Source: Paraburkholderia sediminicola (lineage in GTDB: Bacteria; Pseudomonadota; Gammaproteobacteria; Burkholderiales; Burkholderiaceae). From it: a stretch of 64,000 bases of DNA. The stretch is from the NCBI RefSeq assembly GCF_902859805.1, contig NZ_CADIKC010000001.1, positions 1,116,001 to 1,180,000 of the forward strand. The letters run 5' to 3'. Positions 18,951 through 27,324 of this stretch are shown in pieces (within the stretch, counting starts at the first letter, position 1; each line of letters opens with the position of its first letter). The notes beneath the pieces were generated by a model. It saw only the letters and a list, made by a program, of their open reading frames with translations. It made no database searches and was not told the DNA's origin. Position numbers and translations under genes: made by a program.

Positions 18951-20174
18951 ATGGCCGCCTCTTTCATCGAAGTCGTCGCCCAGGATGGCGGCCGTTTCAA
19001 CGCCTACGTCGCGCGTCCAGCGCAAGGCTCGGGCCCGGGGCTCGTCCTCCTGCAGGAAATCTTCGGCATCAACGACACGATGAAGTCGATGGCCGACCGG
19101 TTCGCAGAAGAAGGTTATGTGGTGCTGGTGCCGGATCTGTTCTGGCGGAACAAGCCGGGCATTTCGCTCGGCTATGGCGAGGCCGATATGAAGCAGGCGC
19201 TCGACTATCTCGGGCGCTTCGACGTCGATCTCGCCATCGACGATATCGCGGCAACGGTCGCGACATTGCGCACGTTGCCCGAGCAGGCCGGCAAGGTGGG
19301 CACAGTCGGCTACTGTCTCGGCGGCAAACTCGCATTCCTGAGCGCGGCACGCACCGACGTGGACTGTGCGGTCAGCTACTACGGCGTCGGACTCGAAGCT
19401 TATCTGGATGAAGTGCCTGCCGTGCGCTGCCCAATGGTGTTTCACTTCCCCGAGAACGACGCGCACTGTCCGCCCGAAACGCGCGAGCGAATCAGCGCCG
19501 CATTGCGCACGCGCCCGCAGATCGAGCAATACGTGTACCCCGATTGCGATCATGCATTTGCCGCACCATCGCGTCCGCAGTACGACAAACCCGCCGCGAT
19601 GATGGCCTATTCGCGCACGCTCGCCCTGCTCCGCAAAGTGCTGGGTCCGGTCTACGATCTGAACGCGTTGTGGGAAGCGCATTGCTATTACGAGTTCGCC
19701 ACGCGCGACGTCGACGCCGTCATGCCGACCATGGTCGCGCAACCTTACGTCAACCACGTCCCAACCATGACCGGCGGCGTGGGGCATGACAAGCTCAAAC
19801 GTTTCTACACGCATCACTTCGTCAATTCGAATCCTGCCGACACGAAGCTGATTCCGATTTCGCGCACGATCGGCGCGGATCGCATCGTCGATGAATTCAT
19901 TTTCAGTTGCACGCATAGCTGCGAGATCGACTGGCTGTTGCCTGGCGTCGCGCCAACCGGTAAGTATTTCGAAGTACCGATGCTGGCCGTGGTGTGCTTT
20001 CGCGGCGACAAGCTGTACAACGAGCACATCTATTGGGATCAGGCATCGGTGCTGGTGCAGGTCGGCTTGCTGAATCCCGAGGGACTGCCGGTGGCCGGCA
20101 TCGAAAGCGCGCGCAAGCTGCTCGATGAGACCTTACCGTCAAACCAGCTGATGGGTACGAAGTCGCGCGTGTGA
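18951..20174 (+). CDS. Dienelactone-hydrolase-like enzyme fused to an NTF2/SnoaL domain
   Basis: The ATG at 18951 follows TTGGAGA and gives 407 residues, about twice the size of a usual dienelactone hydrolase. Residues 1-225 form the alpha/beta hydrolase: LLQEIFGIN, the nucleophile elbow VGYCLGGK with Cys122, and DCDHAFAAPSRPQYD carrying the catalytic histidine. Residues from about 235 look like an NTF2/SnoaL cone domain (HCYYEFATRDVDAVMP start, IDWLLPG, the EHIYWDQASVLVQVGLL end). It lies 40 bases after the ligase gene, so it is probably a ninth operon gene. A role in ring-product hydrolysis is inferred, not shown. Confidence 0.88.
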   Translation: MAASFIEVVAQDGGRFNAYVARPAQGSGPGLVLLQEIFGINDTMKSMADRFAEEGYVVLVPDLFWRNKPGISLGYGEADMKQALDYLGRFDVDLAIDDIAATVATLRTLPEQAGKVGTVGYCLGGKLAFLSAARTDVDCAVSYYGVGLEAYLDEVPAVRCPMVFHFPENDAHCPPETRERISAALRTRPQIEQYVYPDCDHAFAAPSRPQYDKPAAMMAYSRTLALLRKVLGPVYDLNALWEAHCYYEFATRDVDAVMPTMVAQPYVNHVPTMTGGVGHDKLKRFYTHHFVNSNPADTKLIPISRTIGADRIVDEFIFSCTHSCEIDWLLPGVAPTGKYFEVPMLAVVCFRGDKLYNEHIYWDQASVLVQVGLLNPEGLPVAGIESARKLLDETLPSNQLMGTKSRV

Positions 20175-20285
20175 GCTGTGGCCAAGGGTGGGCAGGAGAG
20201 CGAACTCGAGGGCAAGCAAATAGAGCCCCGCCTCGGCTCAACACCCCTATGATGTGACGCTTCACCGGCCAACCTCCCTCGATCC

Positions 20286-20963
20286 ATGCTGACCGTCCAT
20301 CATCTGAACAACTCCCGCTCGCAACGCGTGTTGTGGCTGCTCGAAGAACTCGGCGTGCCCTACGAGATCAAGCGCTACGAGCGCGACCCGAACACGATGC
20401 TGGCGCCGCCCGAGTTGCGTGCGGTGCATCCGCTCGGCAAGTCGCCGGTCATTACGGACGACGGCCAGACCCTCGCCGAATCCGGCGCGATCATCGAGTA
20501 TCTGGTCGACAAGTACGGTCAAGGCCGCTTCGCGCCCGCGGCGGGCACGCCCGAGCGGCTGCGCTACACCTACTGGATGCACTACGCGGAAGGCTCGGCC
20601 ATGCCGCCGCTGCTGTTGAAACTGATCGCCCTGCGCATCGCCAGCGCGCCGATGCCGTTCTTCGCCAAACCAATCGCCCGCAAGATCGCGTCGACGCTGC
20701 AATCGAGCTTCATCGATCCGCAGTTGAAGCTGCACCTCGGCTACATCAATAAGGAATTGGGCGCGACCGGCTGGTTCGTCGGCCATGATTTCACGGCGGC
20801 CGACGTTCAGATGAGCTTTCCGCTCGAAGCCGCCACCGCGCGCGGCGGCCTGGAAGGGCAGATTCCCGCCGTCGTCGATTTCGTGAAACGCATTCACGCG
20901 CGGCCGGCCTATCAGCGGGCACTGGAGCGCGGCGGCAAGTACGAACTGCTGGGCAGCGATTGA
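20286..20963 (+). CDS. Glutathione S-transferase
   Basis: This 225-residue GST has an N-terminal thioredoxin fold (LTVHHLNNSRSQRVLWLLEE, with the usual Ser/Arg active-site pair), a glutathione-binding ESGAIIEYL segment and an all-helical C-terminal domain with GHDFTAADVQMSFPLE. It follows the anthranilate operon after 111 bases and may be transcribed with it or alone. GSTs near aromatic pathways often scavenge electrophiles; the specific substrate is unknown. Confidence 0.92.
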   Translation: MLTVHHLNNSRSQRVLWLLEELGVPYEIKRYERDPNTMLAPPELRAVHPLGKSPVITDDGQTLAESGAIIEYLVDKYGQGRFAPAAGTPERLRYTYWMHYAEGSAMPPLLLKLIALRIASAPMPFFAKPIARKIASTLQSSFIDPQLKLHLGYINKELGATGWFVGHDFTAADVQMSFPLEAATARGGLEGQIPAVVDFVKRIHARPAYQRALERGGKYELLGSD

Positions 20964-21152
20964 CGGCCAACGCCGCCCAGGAATTCGTAGTTGTGGCTTA
21001 AAACTCGTGGGTGCTAGACTAAAAGTCCCCATTGCCATCAACGGGTTGCCGACCGGGCTTCGAATTTGTGCCGTGCGGCGGAACGTCCGGCATTCGCTTG
21101 CATCCGCTGGCGCCCGCTTGAGCTTGATGGACCACGGCAAAGGAGCCCCTGC

Positions 21153-22655
21153 ATGACCCATTCCATCCACGGCAACAAACGCTGGCTGGCGCTGATCGTT
21201 CTGTGCCTTGGCGTGCTCATGATCGTGCTCGATACGACGATCGTGAACGTTGCCCTGCCGTCGATCGCCGCGGACCTCGGCTTTAGCGAAACCTCGCTGG
21301 TGTGGGTGGTCAATGCGTACATGCTCACCTTCGGCGGCTGCCTGCTGCTGGGCGGGCGGCTGGGCGATCTCTACGGCCACCGCAAACTGTTCCTCGGCGG
21401 CATCACGCTGTTCACGCTGGCGTCGCTCGCGTGCGGCATGGCGAACTCGCAAGTCCTGCTGGTGTGCGCGCGTGCCGTGCAGGGTTTGGGCGGCGCAGTG
21501 GTCTCCGCTGTTTCGCTGTCGCTGATCATGAATCTGTTCACCGAAGCAGGCGAACGGGCGAAAGCGATGGGTATCTACGGTTTCGTCTGCGCGGGCGGCG
21601 GCAGCATCGGCGTGTTGCTCGGCGGTCTGCTGACTAACCTGCTGAGCTGGCACTGGATCTTTCTCGTCAACCTGCCGATTGGCATCGCCGTCTACGCGCT
21701 GTGCGTGGCACTCCTGCCGTCGGCACGCGGCCATGCTCATGGCGAACGGCTCGACGTGGCCGGTGCGGTAACCGTCACTGCTTCGCTGATGCTCGCCGTG
21801 TACGCAGTCGTAAACGGCAATGAAGCGGGCTGGACCTCGGCGCAGACGCTCGGCCTGCTGTTCGCTGCGCTCGCGCTGCTCGCCGTGTTTCTTGTGATCG
21901 AAGCGCGCGTGCAGCATCCGTTGATGCCACTCGGTCTGTTCCGCTTGCGCAATGTTGCGACTGCCAACGTGGTCGGCGTACTGTGGGCGGCGGCAATGTT
22001 CGCGTGGTTCTTCATCTCTGCGTTGTATCTGCAGCGCGTGCTCGGCTACCGGCCCTTGCAGGTCGGGCTCGCGTTTTTGCCGGCCAATCTGATCATGGCG
22101 TTCTTTTCGTTGGGCCTGTCGGCGCGCGTGGTGATGCGCTTCGGTCTGCGGCTTCCGCTTGCCGTCGGATTGCTGGTCGCGGCAATTGGCCTCGCGCTGT
22201 TTGCACGCGCACCGGTCAACGGCAGCTTCGTGCTCGACGTGCTGCCCGGCATGATCCTGCTCGGCTTCGGCGCGGGCATCGCATTCAATCCCTTGCTGCT
22301 CGCCGCCATGAGCGACGTCGATCCGAGCGACTCGGGCCTCGCGTCCGGCATCGTCAATACGTCGTTCATGATGGGTGGCGCACTCGGTCTCGCTGTGCTC
22401 GCGAGTCTCGCGGCCGCACGCAGTGACGCGATGCAGGCGTCTGAAAACGCGGTGGCGGCGCTCAATGGCGGCTATCACGTAGCGTTCCTGTTCGGTGCGA
22501 TCTTCGCGGCGGCGGCGGGGGTGTTAGGTGGTTTACTGTTGCGCCCAGGGCAACCTGGTGGTGCGAACGCAAACGCGGATGCGCACGGTGACGACGGCTC
22601 CACGGCTGCGCAGTCGCGTGGCGCCAGTAACGCGGCAGCGACCGAAAACTACTGA
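21153..22655 (+). CDS. MFS multidrug transporter, DHA2 (14-TM) family
   Basis: The ATG at 21153 follows AAAGGAG and gives 500 residues with about 14 hydrophobic segments. Motif C-like and DHA2 features include MIVLDTTIVNVALPSIAADL in helix 1, GGRLGDLYGHRK after helix 2 and the proton-motive-force exporter pattern around GLGGAVVSAVS. No HlyD or outer-membrane partner adjoins it, so it is likely a single-component exporter. The following AraC-type gene lies on the same strand 123 bases downstream and may control it. Confidence 0.92.
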   Translation: MTHSIHGNKRWLALIVLCLGVLMIVLDTTIVNVALPSIAADLGFSETSLVWVVNAYMLTFGGCLLLGGRLGDLYGHRKLFLGGITLFTLASLACGMANSQVLLVCARAVQGLGGAVVSAVSLSLIMNLFTEAGERAKAMGIYGFVCAGGGSIGVLLGGLLTNLLSWHWIFLVNLPIGIAVYALCVALLPSARGHAHGERLDVAGAVTVTASLMLAVYAVVNGNEAGWTSAQTLGLLFAALALLAVFLVIEARVQHPLMPLGLFRLRNVATANVVGVLWAAAMFAWFFISALYLQRVLGYRPLQVGLAFLPANLIMAFFSLGLSARVVMRFGLRLPLAVGLLVAAIGLALFARAPVNGSFVLDVLPGMILLGFGAGIAFNPLLLAAMSDVDPSDSGLASGIVNTSFMMGGALGLAVLASLAAARSDAMQASENAVAALNGGYHVAFLFGAIFAAAAGVLGGLLLRPGQPGGANANADAHGDDGSTAAQSRGASNAAATENY

Positions 22656-22778
22656 CCTCTCCGATCTGAAACCAGTCCGACCGCGGTCAATCAGGCGCCC
22701 ACCGCAAAACCGCAAGCGCGATCAAATGCGACGCATCGCGCCTGGCTATGCTGGCTTCATGCTGACGTGAGAGCCGAA

Positions 22779-23612
22779 ATGAACCCCGTCGGAAAAGCGC
22801 TCTGGTTTATCGAAAGCCACTTTGCTCGCGAGTTGACGCTCGACGACATCGCCAACTGCGGATGCGTGTCGCGCTTTCACCTGGCGCGTGCTTTCGAAGC
22901 AGCCACTGGGCTTTCGGTGATGCGCTATGTTCGCGCGCGCCGCCTGAGCGAAGCGGCACGCCGCCTCGCCGACGGTGCGCCCGATATTCTGAGCGTCGCC
23001 ATCGACGCCGGTTACGGTTCTCATGAAGCATTCACGCGTGCGTTTCGCGAGCAATTCGGACTGACGCCCGAAGCGCTGCGCGCGCGTGGTCACCTCGACA
23101 ACATTGCTATCGTGGAGCCGATCAAAATGGACGAAACCCTTCTCGCGCATCTCGAACCGCCGCGTTTCGAAAACGGCAAACCGTTTCTCGTCGCGGGCCT
23201 GAGCGAGCGCTATACAAGCGAAACCTGCGCCGCGATTCCTTCGCAGTGGCAGCGCTTTGGCGAATACTTCGGCAGAGTGCCCGGCCAGCTCGGCAAGGTG
23301 GCCTATGGCGTCTGCTACAACGCCGACGACGCCGGCAATATCGACTACCTGTGCGGTGTCGAAGTCAGCGACTTTTCGGCATTGCCTGCCGAACTGGGCC
23401 GCTTGCGCATTTCCCCGCAGCGCTACGCGGTGTTCAGCCACCGCGAGCATATCTCGACCATACGGCGTACCTGGAACACGATCTGGAATCAGTGGCTGCC
23501 GGCATCGGGACATATTCCCGCCGATGCGCCCAACTTCGAGCGCTACGACGAGAAGTTCGATCCGGTCAGCGGCATGGGTGGCCTCGAGATCTGGCTACCC
23601 GTAAAGGCTTGA
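22779..23612 (+). CDS. AraC-family regulator with GyrI-like effector domain
   Basis: The ATG at 22779 gives 277 residues; an in-frame GTG four codons earlier is possible. The N-terminal 105 residues carry two HTH motifs (TLDDIANCGCVSRFHLARAF and a SVAIDAGYGSHEAFTRAFREQFG second helix set). The C-terminal 160 residues form a GyrI-like small-molecule domain, with FLVAGLSERYTSET and VCYNADDAGNIDYLCGVEV. The order is that of Rob and SoxS-Rob-type proteins. It probably senses a hydrophobic or cationic ligand and may activate the MFS gene upstream. Confidence 0.9.
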   Translation: MNPVGKALWFIESHFARELTLDDIANCGCVSRFHLARAFEAATGLSVMRYVRARRLSEAARRLADGAPDILSVAIDAGYGSHEAFTRAFREQFGLTPEALRARGHLDNIAIVEPIKMDETLLAHLEPPRFENGKPFLVAGLSERYTSETCAAIPSQWQRFGEYFGRVPGQLGKVAYGVCYNADDAGNIDYLCGVEVSDFSALPAELGRLRISPQRYAVFSHREHISTIRRTWNTIWNQWLPASGHIPADAPNFERYDEKFDPVSGMGGLEIWLPVKA

Positions 23613-23641
23613 TCCGAGCGTTGGGCGGCTCGCCCGGGAAA

Positions 23642-24379
23642 CTAGCCGCTCACTTTGAGCAGCACCGGATCGTTGCGATACAGATCGGGAAACATGCGCT
23701 TCAGTCCACTCACCTTCGGCAGATCGTTAATCACGATATACGGGTAGTCGGGATGGAGCGCGAGGAAATTCTGGTGATAACTTTCTGCCGGATAGAAGCC
23801 CTTGAAATCCTCTACGCGCGTGACGATCGGCCCTGAAAATACGTGCGCCTTGTCGAGCTGCGCAATGTATGACTGCGCGACGCTACGCTGCTCAGGATTG
23901 GCTGGAAAGATGGCCGAGCGATATTGCGTGCCGTGGTCGGGCCCCTGGTAGTTCAACTCGGTGGGGTCGTGTGCGACCGAGAAGAAAATCTGCAGCAAAC
24001 GTCCGTACGTTATCTGCGTCGGGTCATAGGTGACCTGCACCGATTCGGCATGCCCAGTATCGCCCTCGCTGACGGTTTCATATTGCGCCGTCCCGGCCGC
24101 GCCACCCGTGTATCCCGAGGCGACCTGCTTCACACCGCGCACGTGTTCGAACACCCCCTGAACGCCCCAGAAGCAACCGCCCGCGAACACAGCGGTTTCG
24201 CTGTGCACCGAGCCGACGCTCTCGTCGTGGGCCGGTGCCGGAATCTTCGTCATCGCTTCGGCTGAGTTCGCAATGCGCTGTGCAGCGAAGACGCCTGCCG
24301 CAATCGCGACGCAACCCGCGAGCCGGAAAAACGACGAACGCCTGCGCTGGGAAACCTTGCTAGTAGAGCTTGTGTGCAT
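23642..24379 (-). CDS. msrA: Peptide methionine sulfoxide reductase A, exported form
   Basis: This 245-residue protein has an N-terminal export signal with three arginines before a hydrophobic core (RRRSSFFRLAG), compatible with a Tat or Sec signal, then the MsrA catalytic domain with GGCFWG (Cys69), GYTGG, GHAESVQVTYDP and the DHGTQYRSAI segment. It reduces methionine-S-sulfoxide, here apparently in the periplasm. It starts 49 bases after the dipZ-like gene on the same strand, which would supply electrons across the inner membrane. The Shine-Dalgarno is weak. Confidence 0.94.
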   Translation of the reverse strand: MHTSSTSKVSQRRRSSFFRLAGCVAIAAGVFAAQRIANSAEAMTKIPAPAHDESVGSVHSETAVFAGGCFWGVQGVFEHVRGVKQVASGYTGGAAGTAQYETVSEGDTGHAESVQVTYDPTQITYGRLLQIFFSVAHDPTELNYQGPDHGTQYRSAIFPANPEQRSVAQSYIAQLDKAHVFSGPIVTRVEDFKGFYPAESYHQNFLALHPDYPYIVINDLPKVSGLKRMFPDLYRNDPVLLKVSG

Positions 24380-24428
24380 GATGTCAGTCTTTAAAAAAGA
24401 GTGGTTGAGTCACGTCGTCAGGCTCGGC

Positions 24429-26303
24429 TTAGCCAAACGTAAAGGCGAACGCTTGCACGCCCGGATCCAGAAACTCGATCGAGAACGTGTGATCCGCAAC
24501 ATCGCCGGTTTGCCGCACGAGCTGGTAAAGGCGCTGCTCGGTGACGATGCCGGTACCGTCGGCGGCGACGTCTGTTCCGTGCGCTGCGCCCGGGGCGGCG
24601 CCATCCACGCTTACGCGGAAGCGAACCGGCTTGCCGTCCTTGCCCGGACCGAGCACCAGATGCAGATCACGCGCATGGAAGCGATAGACGATGCGACCGG
24701 ACGGCGCCGCGAGCGTCGCATGTTCAGCGCCCACATTCCACGCGCCAGCCAGCCCCCAATCGTTGACGGCGGGCTGTGACGGCGCCGTATAGGTATGCAC
24801 CTTGTCCTCCGCTGCACCGCCGGGCGACGTGAAATTCTCGGCACGCTCGTATCCCACATAGGTTTCCGGCGATTGCATATCGACGCTGTCGGCCGCTGCC
24901 TGCACGCCTTGCGCGCTCGTGCCGGTGATACCGATTGCAACCTTCGACGCACTCGCATGCCCTGCCTCAGTCAGCAATTCCTGAATCACCTTTTCCGATT
25001 CTGCATAGTCGCCTTCGCCGAAATGGTGATAGCGGATCTGCCCTTTACCATCGACGAAATAATGGGCTGGCCAGTACTGATTGTTCAGTGCACGCCAGAT
25101 CGCGTAGTTGTTGTCGATCGCGACGGGATAGTCGACGCCGAGATCGTGGACAGCCTTCTTGACGTTGTCGACATTGCGTTCGAACGCGAACTCCGGTGCA
25201 TGCACGCCGATCACGACAAGCCCCTGGTCCTTGTACTTCTGCGCCCACGCTTTCACGTACGGCAGCGAACGCAGGCAGTTGATGCACGAGTACGTCCAGA
25301 AATCGACCAGCACGACTTTGCCGCGCAGGTCCTGAACCGTCAGCGGCGGTGAATTCAGCCACTGGACGGCGCCGTTCAAGGTCGGCAGCACACCTTCGAC
25401 GGGCAACGCAGCCGCGCCGCCTGACGCGCCTTGAGAGGCACGCATCATCGCGCCGGCGTCGCTTGCATCGGCGGCGAGGTTGGCCGTCATCACGGCATCG
25501 TTGCCCGATGCGTTGGCTGCTGCGTTGGCCGGTGCATTGGACTTGGTCCCCGCCGCCACCGGATTCGCCGGCGTCGCGCCAGGCGACAGCTTGTCGACCA
25601 GTTTCTGTTCAAGACCACCGGTAGCGATGGTCGATACACGCGCCAGCACGCCGGTGTCGAGGCCGAGTGAAATCGCCACCACGCCGCACAGCATCGCCGC
25701 GCCGATCCCGCGGCGGATCCATTCGCCCGCGCCCAGCGAGCGCTTCATCGCCGTGAACACGTTGCCGCCGATCAGCAGCGCCACCGCGAGCGACGTCGCC
25801 GCACCGGCCGCATAGGCAACCAGCAACAGCGTGGTGCCGACGCTCGCGCCCCGCAATGCCGCGCCGGTCAGCACCAGGCCGAGAATCGGACCGGCGCACG
25901 GCGCCCACAGCAAGCCGGTGGCGATGCCCAGCAGAAAGGACGATCCCGCGCGAACCTGCTGACCGTCGCCCTGCGCGAAATTCGACAGGCGATTGCCGGC
26001 GCTCACCAGCGGGCGCATCAGATGGTCGGCGAAACGCGGCAGAAGCAGCGTCAGTCCGAAGATGGCGAGCAAGGCGATTGCAAGCCAGCGGCCATACTGG
26101 TTAGCCTGCGTGACCCAGCCGCCACCCACGGCGGCGAGGGTCGCGACGATGGCGAAGGTCAGCGCCATGCCGGCCAGCAATGGCAGCCCGCTGCGCACAA
26201 AAGGCTGATCGGCGCGCGCGAAGACAAACGGCAGCACCGGCAGGATGCACGGACTGAGGATCGTCAGAGCGCCGCCAAGATAGGCAAGAACGATGAGTAG
26301 CAT
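24429..26303 (-). CDS. DipZ-like CcdA-thioredoxin fusion (trans-membrane thiol reductase)
   Basis: I set the start at ATG 26303, which begins directly with the first membrane helix and gives 624 residues. The N-terminal 230 residues are a CcdA/DsbD-type channel with a cysteine in each half (LSPCILPVLP, Cys19, and LLWAPCAGPILG). An Ala/Asn/Gly-rich linker follows, then a thioredoxin-like periplasmic domain with FWTYSCINC (Cys340 and Cys343) and a C-terminal beta-rich domain of the DipZ type. It would carry reducing power to periplasmic partners, most simply the MsrA encoded next. Confidence 0.92.
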   Translation of the reverse strand: MLLIVLAYLGGALTILSPCILPVLPFVFARADQPFVRSGLPLLAGMALTFAIVATLAAVGGGWVTQANQYGRWLAIALLAIFGLTLLLPRFADHLMRPLVSAGNRLSNFAQGDGQQVRAGSSFLLGIATGLLWAPCAGPILGLVLTGAALRGASVGTTLLLVAYAAGAATSLAVALLIGGNVFTAMKRSLGAGEWIRRGIGAAMLCGVVAISLGLDTGVLARVSTIATGGLEQKLVDKLSPGATPANPVAAGTKSNAPANAAANASGNDAVMTANLAADASDAGAMMRASQGASGGAAALPVEGVLPTLNGAVQWLNSPPLTVQDLRGKVVLVDFWTYSCINCLRSLPYVKAWAQKYKDQGLVVIGVHAPEFAFERNVDNVKKAVHDLGVDYPVAIDNNYAIWRALNNQYWPAHYFVDGKGQIRYHHFGEGDYAESEKVIQELLTEAGHASASKVAIGITGTSAQGVQAAADSVDMQSPETYVGYERAENFTSPGGAAEDKVHTYTAPSQPAVNDWGLAGAWNVGAEHATLAAPSGRIVYRFHARDLHLVLGPGKDGKPVRFRVSVDGAAPGAAHGTDVAADGTGIVTEQRLYQLVRQTGDVADHTFSIEFLDPGVQAFAFTFG

Positions 26304-26568
26304 GTCGGTTCCGGGCGATGTTGTAAGTCGGTTAGGATGGTTACGCGGCTTGGGTACGCTGCCAATCAGCAGATGGCGCAGCGCAAAGCGAGCGGAAAGT
26401 GCCCACATCCTAGGGCGCGAGGGGTGTCAAAGTCCTCACGAAAAGTTAAATTAAATGTGATAACTCGCCGCCCGGAAATTTTGCACAATGGTGCAACGGC
26501 CCGTTTTTGCGGGCGCCCTGTCTTTCCACCGCCCTGAACCACGCCCTTACCCGCGGCCAAAGCCCTCC
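26304..26568. promoter_or_regulatory. Divergent promoter region dipZ / response regulator with palindrome
   Basis: These 265 bases separate the divergent genes. They include a short AT-rich tract around 26443-26463, a perfect palindrome TTGCAC-AATG-GTGCAA at 26481-26496 and a small hairpin GCCCG/CGGGC at 26499-26514. The palindrome is a candidate site for the adjacent OmpR-type regulator, although such regulators usually prefer direct repeats. Confidence 0.4.
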
Positions 26569-27324
26569 ATGGACCCATTGAAGCGCATCCTGATCGTTGA
26601 AGACGACGTCGACATCGCCAACGTGCTGAGCCTTCATCTGCGCGACGAGCGCTACGAAGTCGTGCACAGCGCCGACGGCAGCGAAGGGCTGCGTCTGCTG
26701 GAGCAAGGCGGCTGGGACGCGCTGATCCTCGACCTGATGCTGCCCGGCGTCGACGGCCTGGAAATCTGCCGGCGCGCCCGCGCGATGACGCGCTATACGC
26801 CGATCATCATCACCAGCGCGCGTTCGAGCGAAGTGCACCGGATCCTCGGCCTCGAACTCGGCGCCGACGACTACCTGGCCAAGCCGTTCTCGGTGCTCGA
26901 ACTGGTTGCGCGCGTCAAAGCCTTGCTGCGGCGCGTCGAAGCCATGGCGAAAAACTCGCGCATCGACGCGGGCAGTCTGCAGCTCGCCGGACTCACAATC
27001 GATCCACTGACGCGCGAGGCCACAGTGGACAGTCAGCCGATTGAGCTGACGCCGCGTGAATTCGACCTGCTGTATTACTTCGCGCAGCATCCCGGCAAAG
27101 TGTTCTCGCGGATGGACCTGCTCAATGCCGTGTGGGGCTATCAGCACGAGGGCTACGAACACACCGTCAACACCCACATCAACCGCCTGCGCGCGAAGAT
27201 CGAGACCGACCCCGCCCAGCCCGAGCGCATCCTGACCGTCTGGGGGCGCGGCTACAAGCTGGCTATGCCCGGCAATCCAGGCGACGGACCCACGCCCGCC
27301 GGCGCACCTCAGGACGCGCCGTGA
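26569..27324 (+). CDS. OmpR-family response regulator
   Basis: This 251-residue protein has a receiver domain (ILIVEDDVDIANVL with the acidic pair, phospho-acceptor Asp55 in ALILDLMLPG, the Thr/Ser switch in IIITSARSS and the lysine in LAKPFS). A winged-helix DNA-binding domain follows, with LTPREFDLLYYFAQHPGKVFSR and VNTHINRLRAKIE. It overlaps the kinase gene by four bases (GTGA). Its divergent placement from dipZ-msrA suggests it regulates them, as two-component systems do for periplasmic methionine sulfoxide repair in other bacteria. Confidence 0.94.
   Translation: MDPLKRILIVEDDVDIANVLSLHLRDERYEVVHSADGSEGLRLLEQGGWDALILDLMLPGVDGLEICRRARAMTRYTPIIITSARSSEVHRILGLELGADDYLAKPFSVLELVARVKALLRRVEAMAKNSRIDAGSLQLAGLTIDPLTREATVDSQPIELTPREFDLLYYFAQHPGKVFSRMDLLNAVWGYQHEGYEHTVNTHINRLRAKIETDPAQPERILTVWGRGYKLAMPGNPGDGPTPAGAPQDAP

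Noticed and set aside
18915..20027. 370-codon minus-strand frame opposite the dienelactone-hydrolase fusion
   Set aside because: It is an antisense shadow; the plus-strand gene has catalytic motifs and a good start.
20262..22478. 738-codon open frame on the minus strand opposite GST and the MFS transporter
   Set aside because: It is antisense to two well-supported genes, is rich in Arg, His and Gln as expected from the shadow of high-GC codons, and has no recognisable domain.
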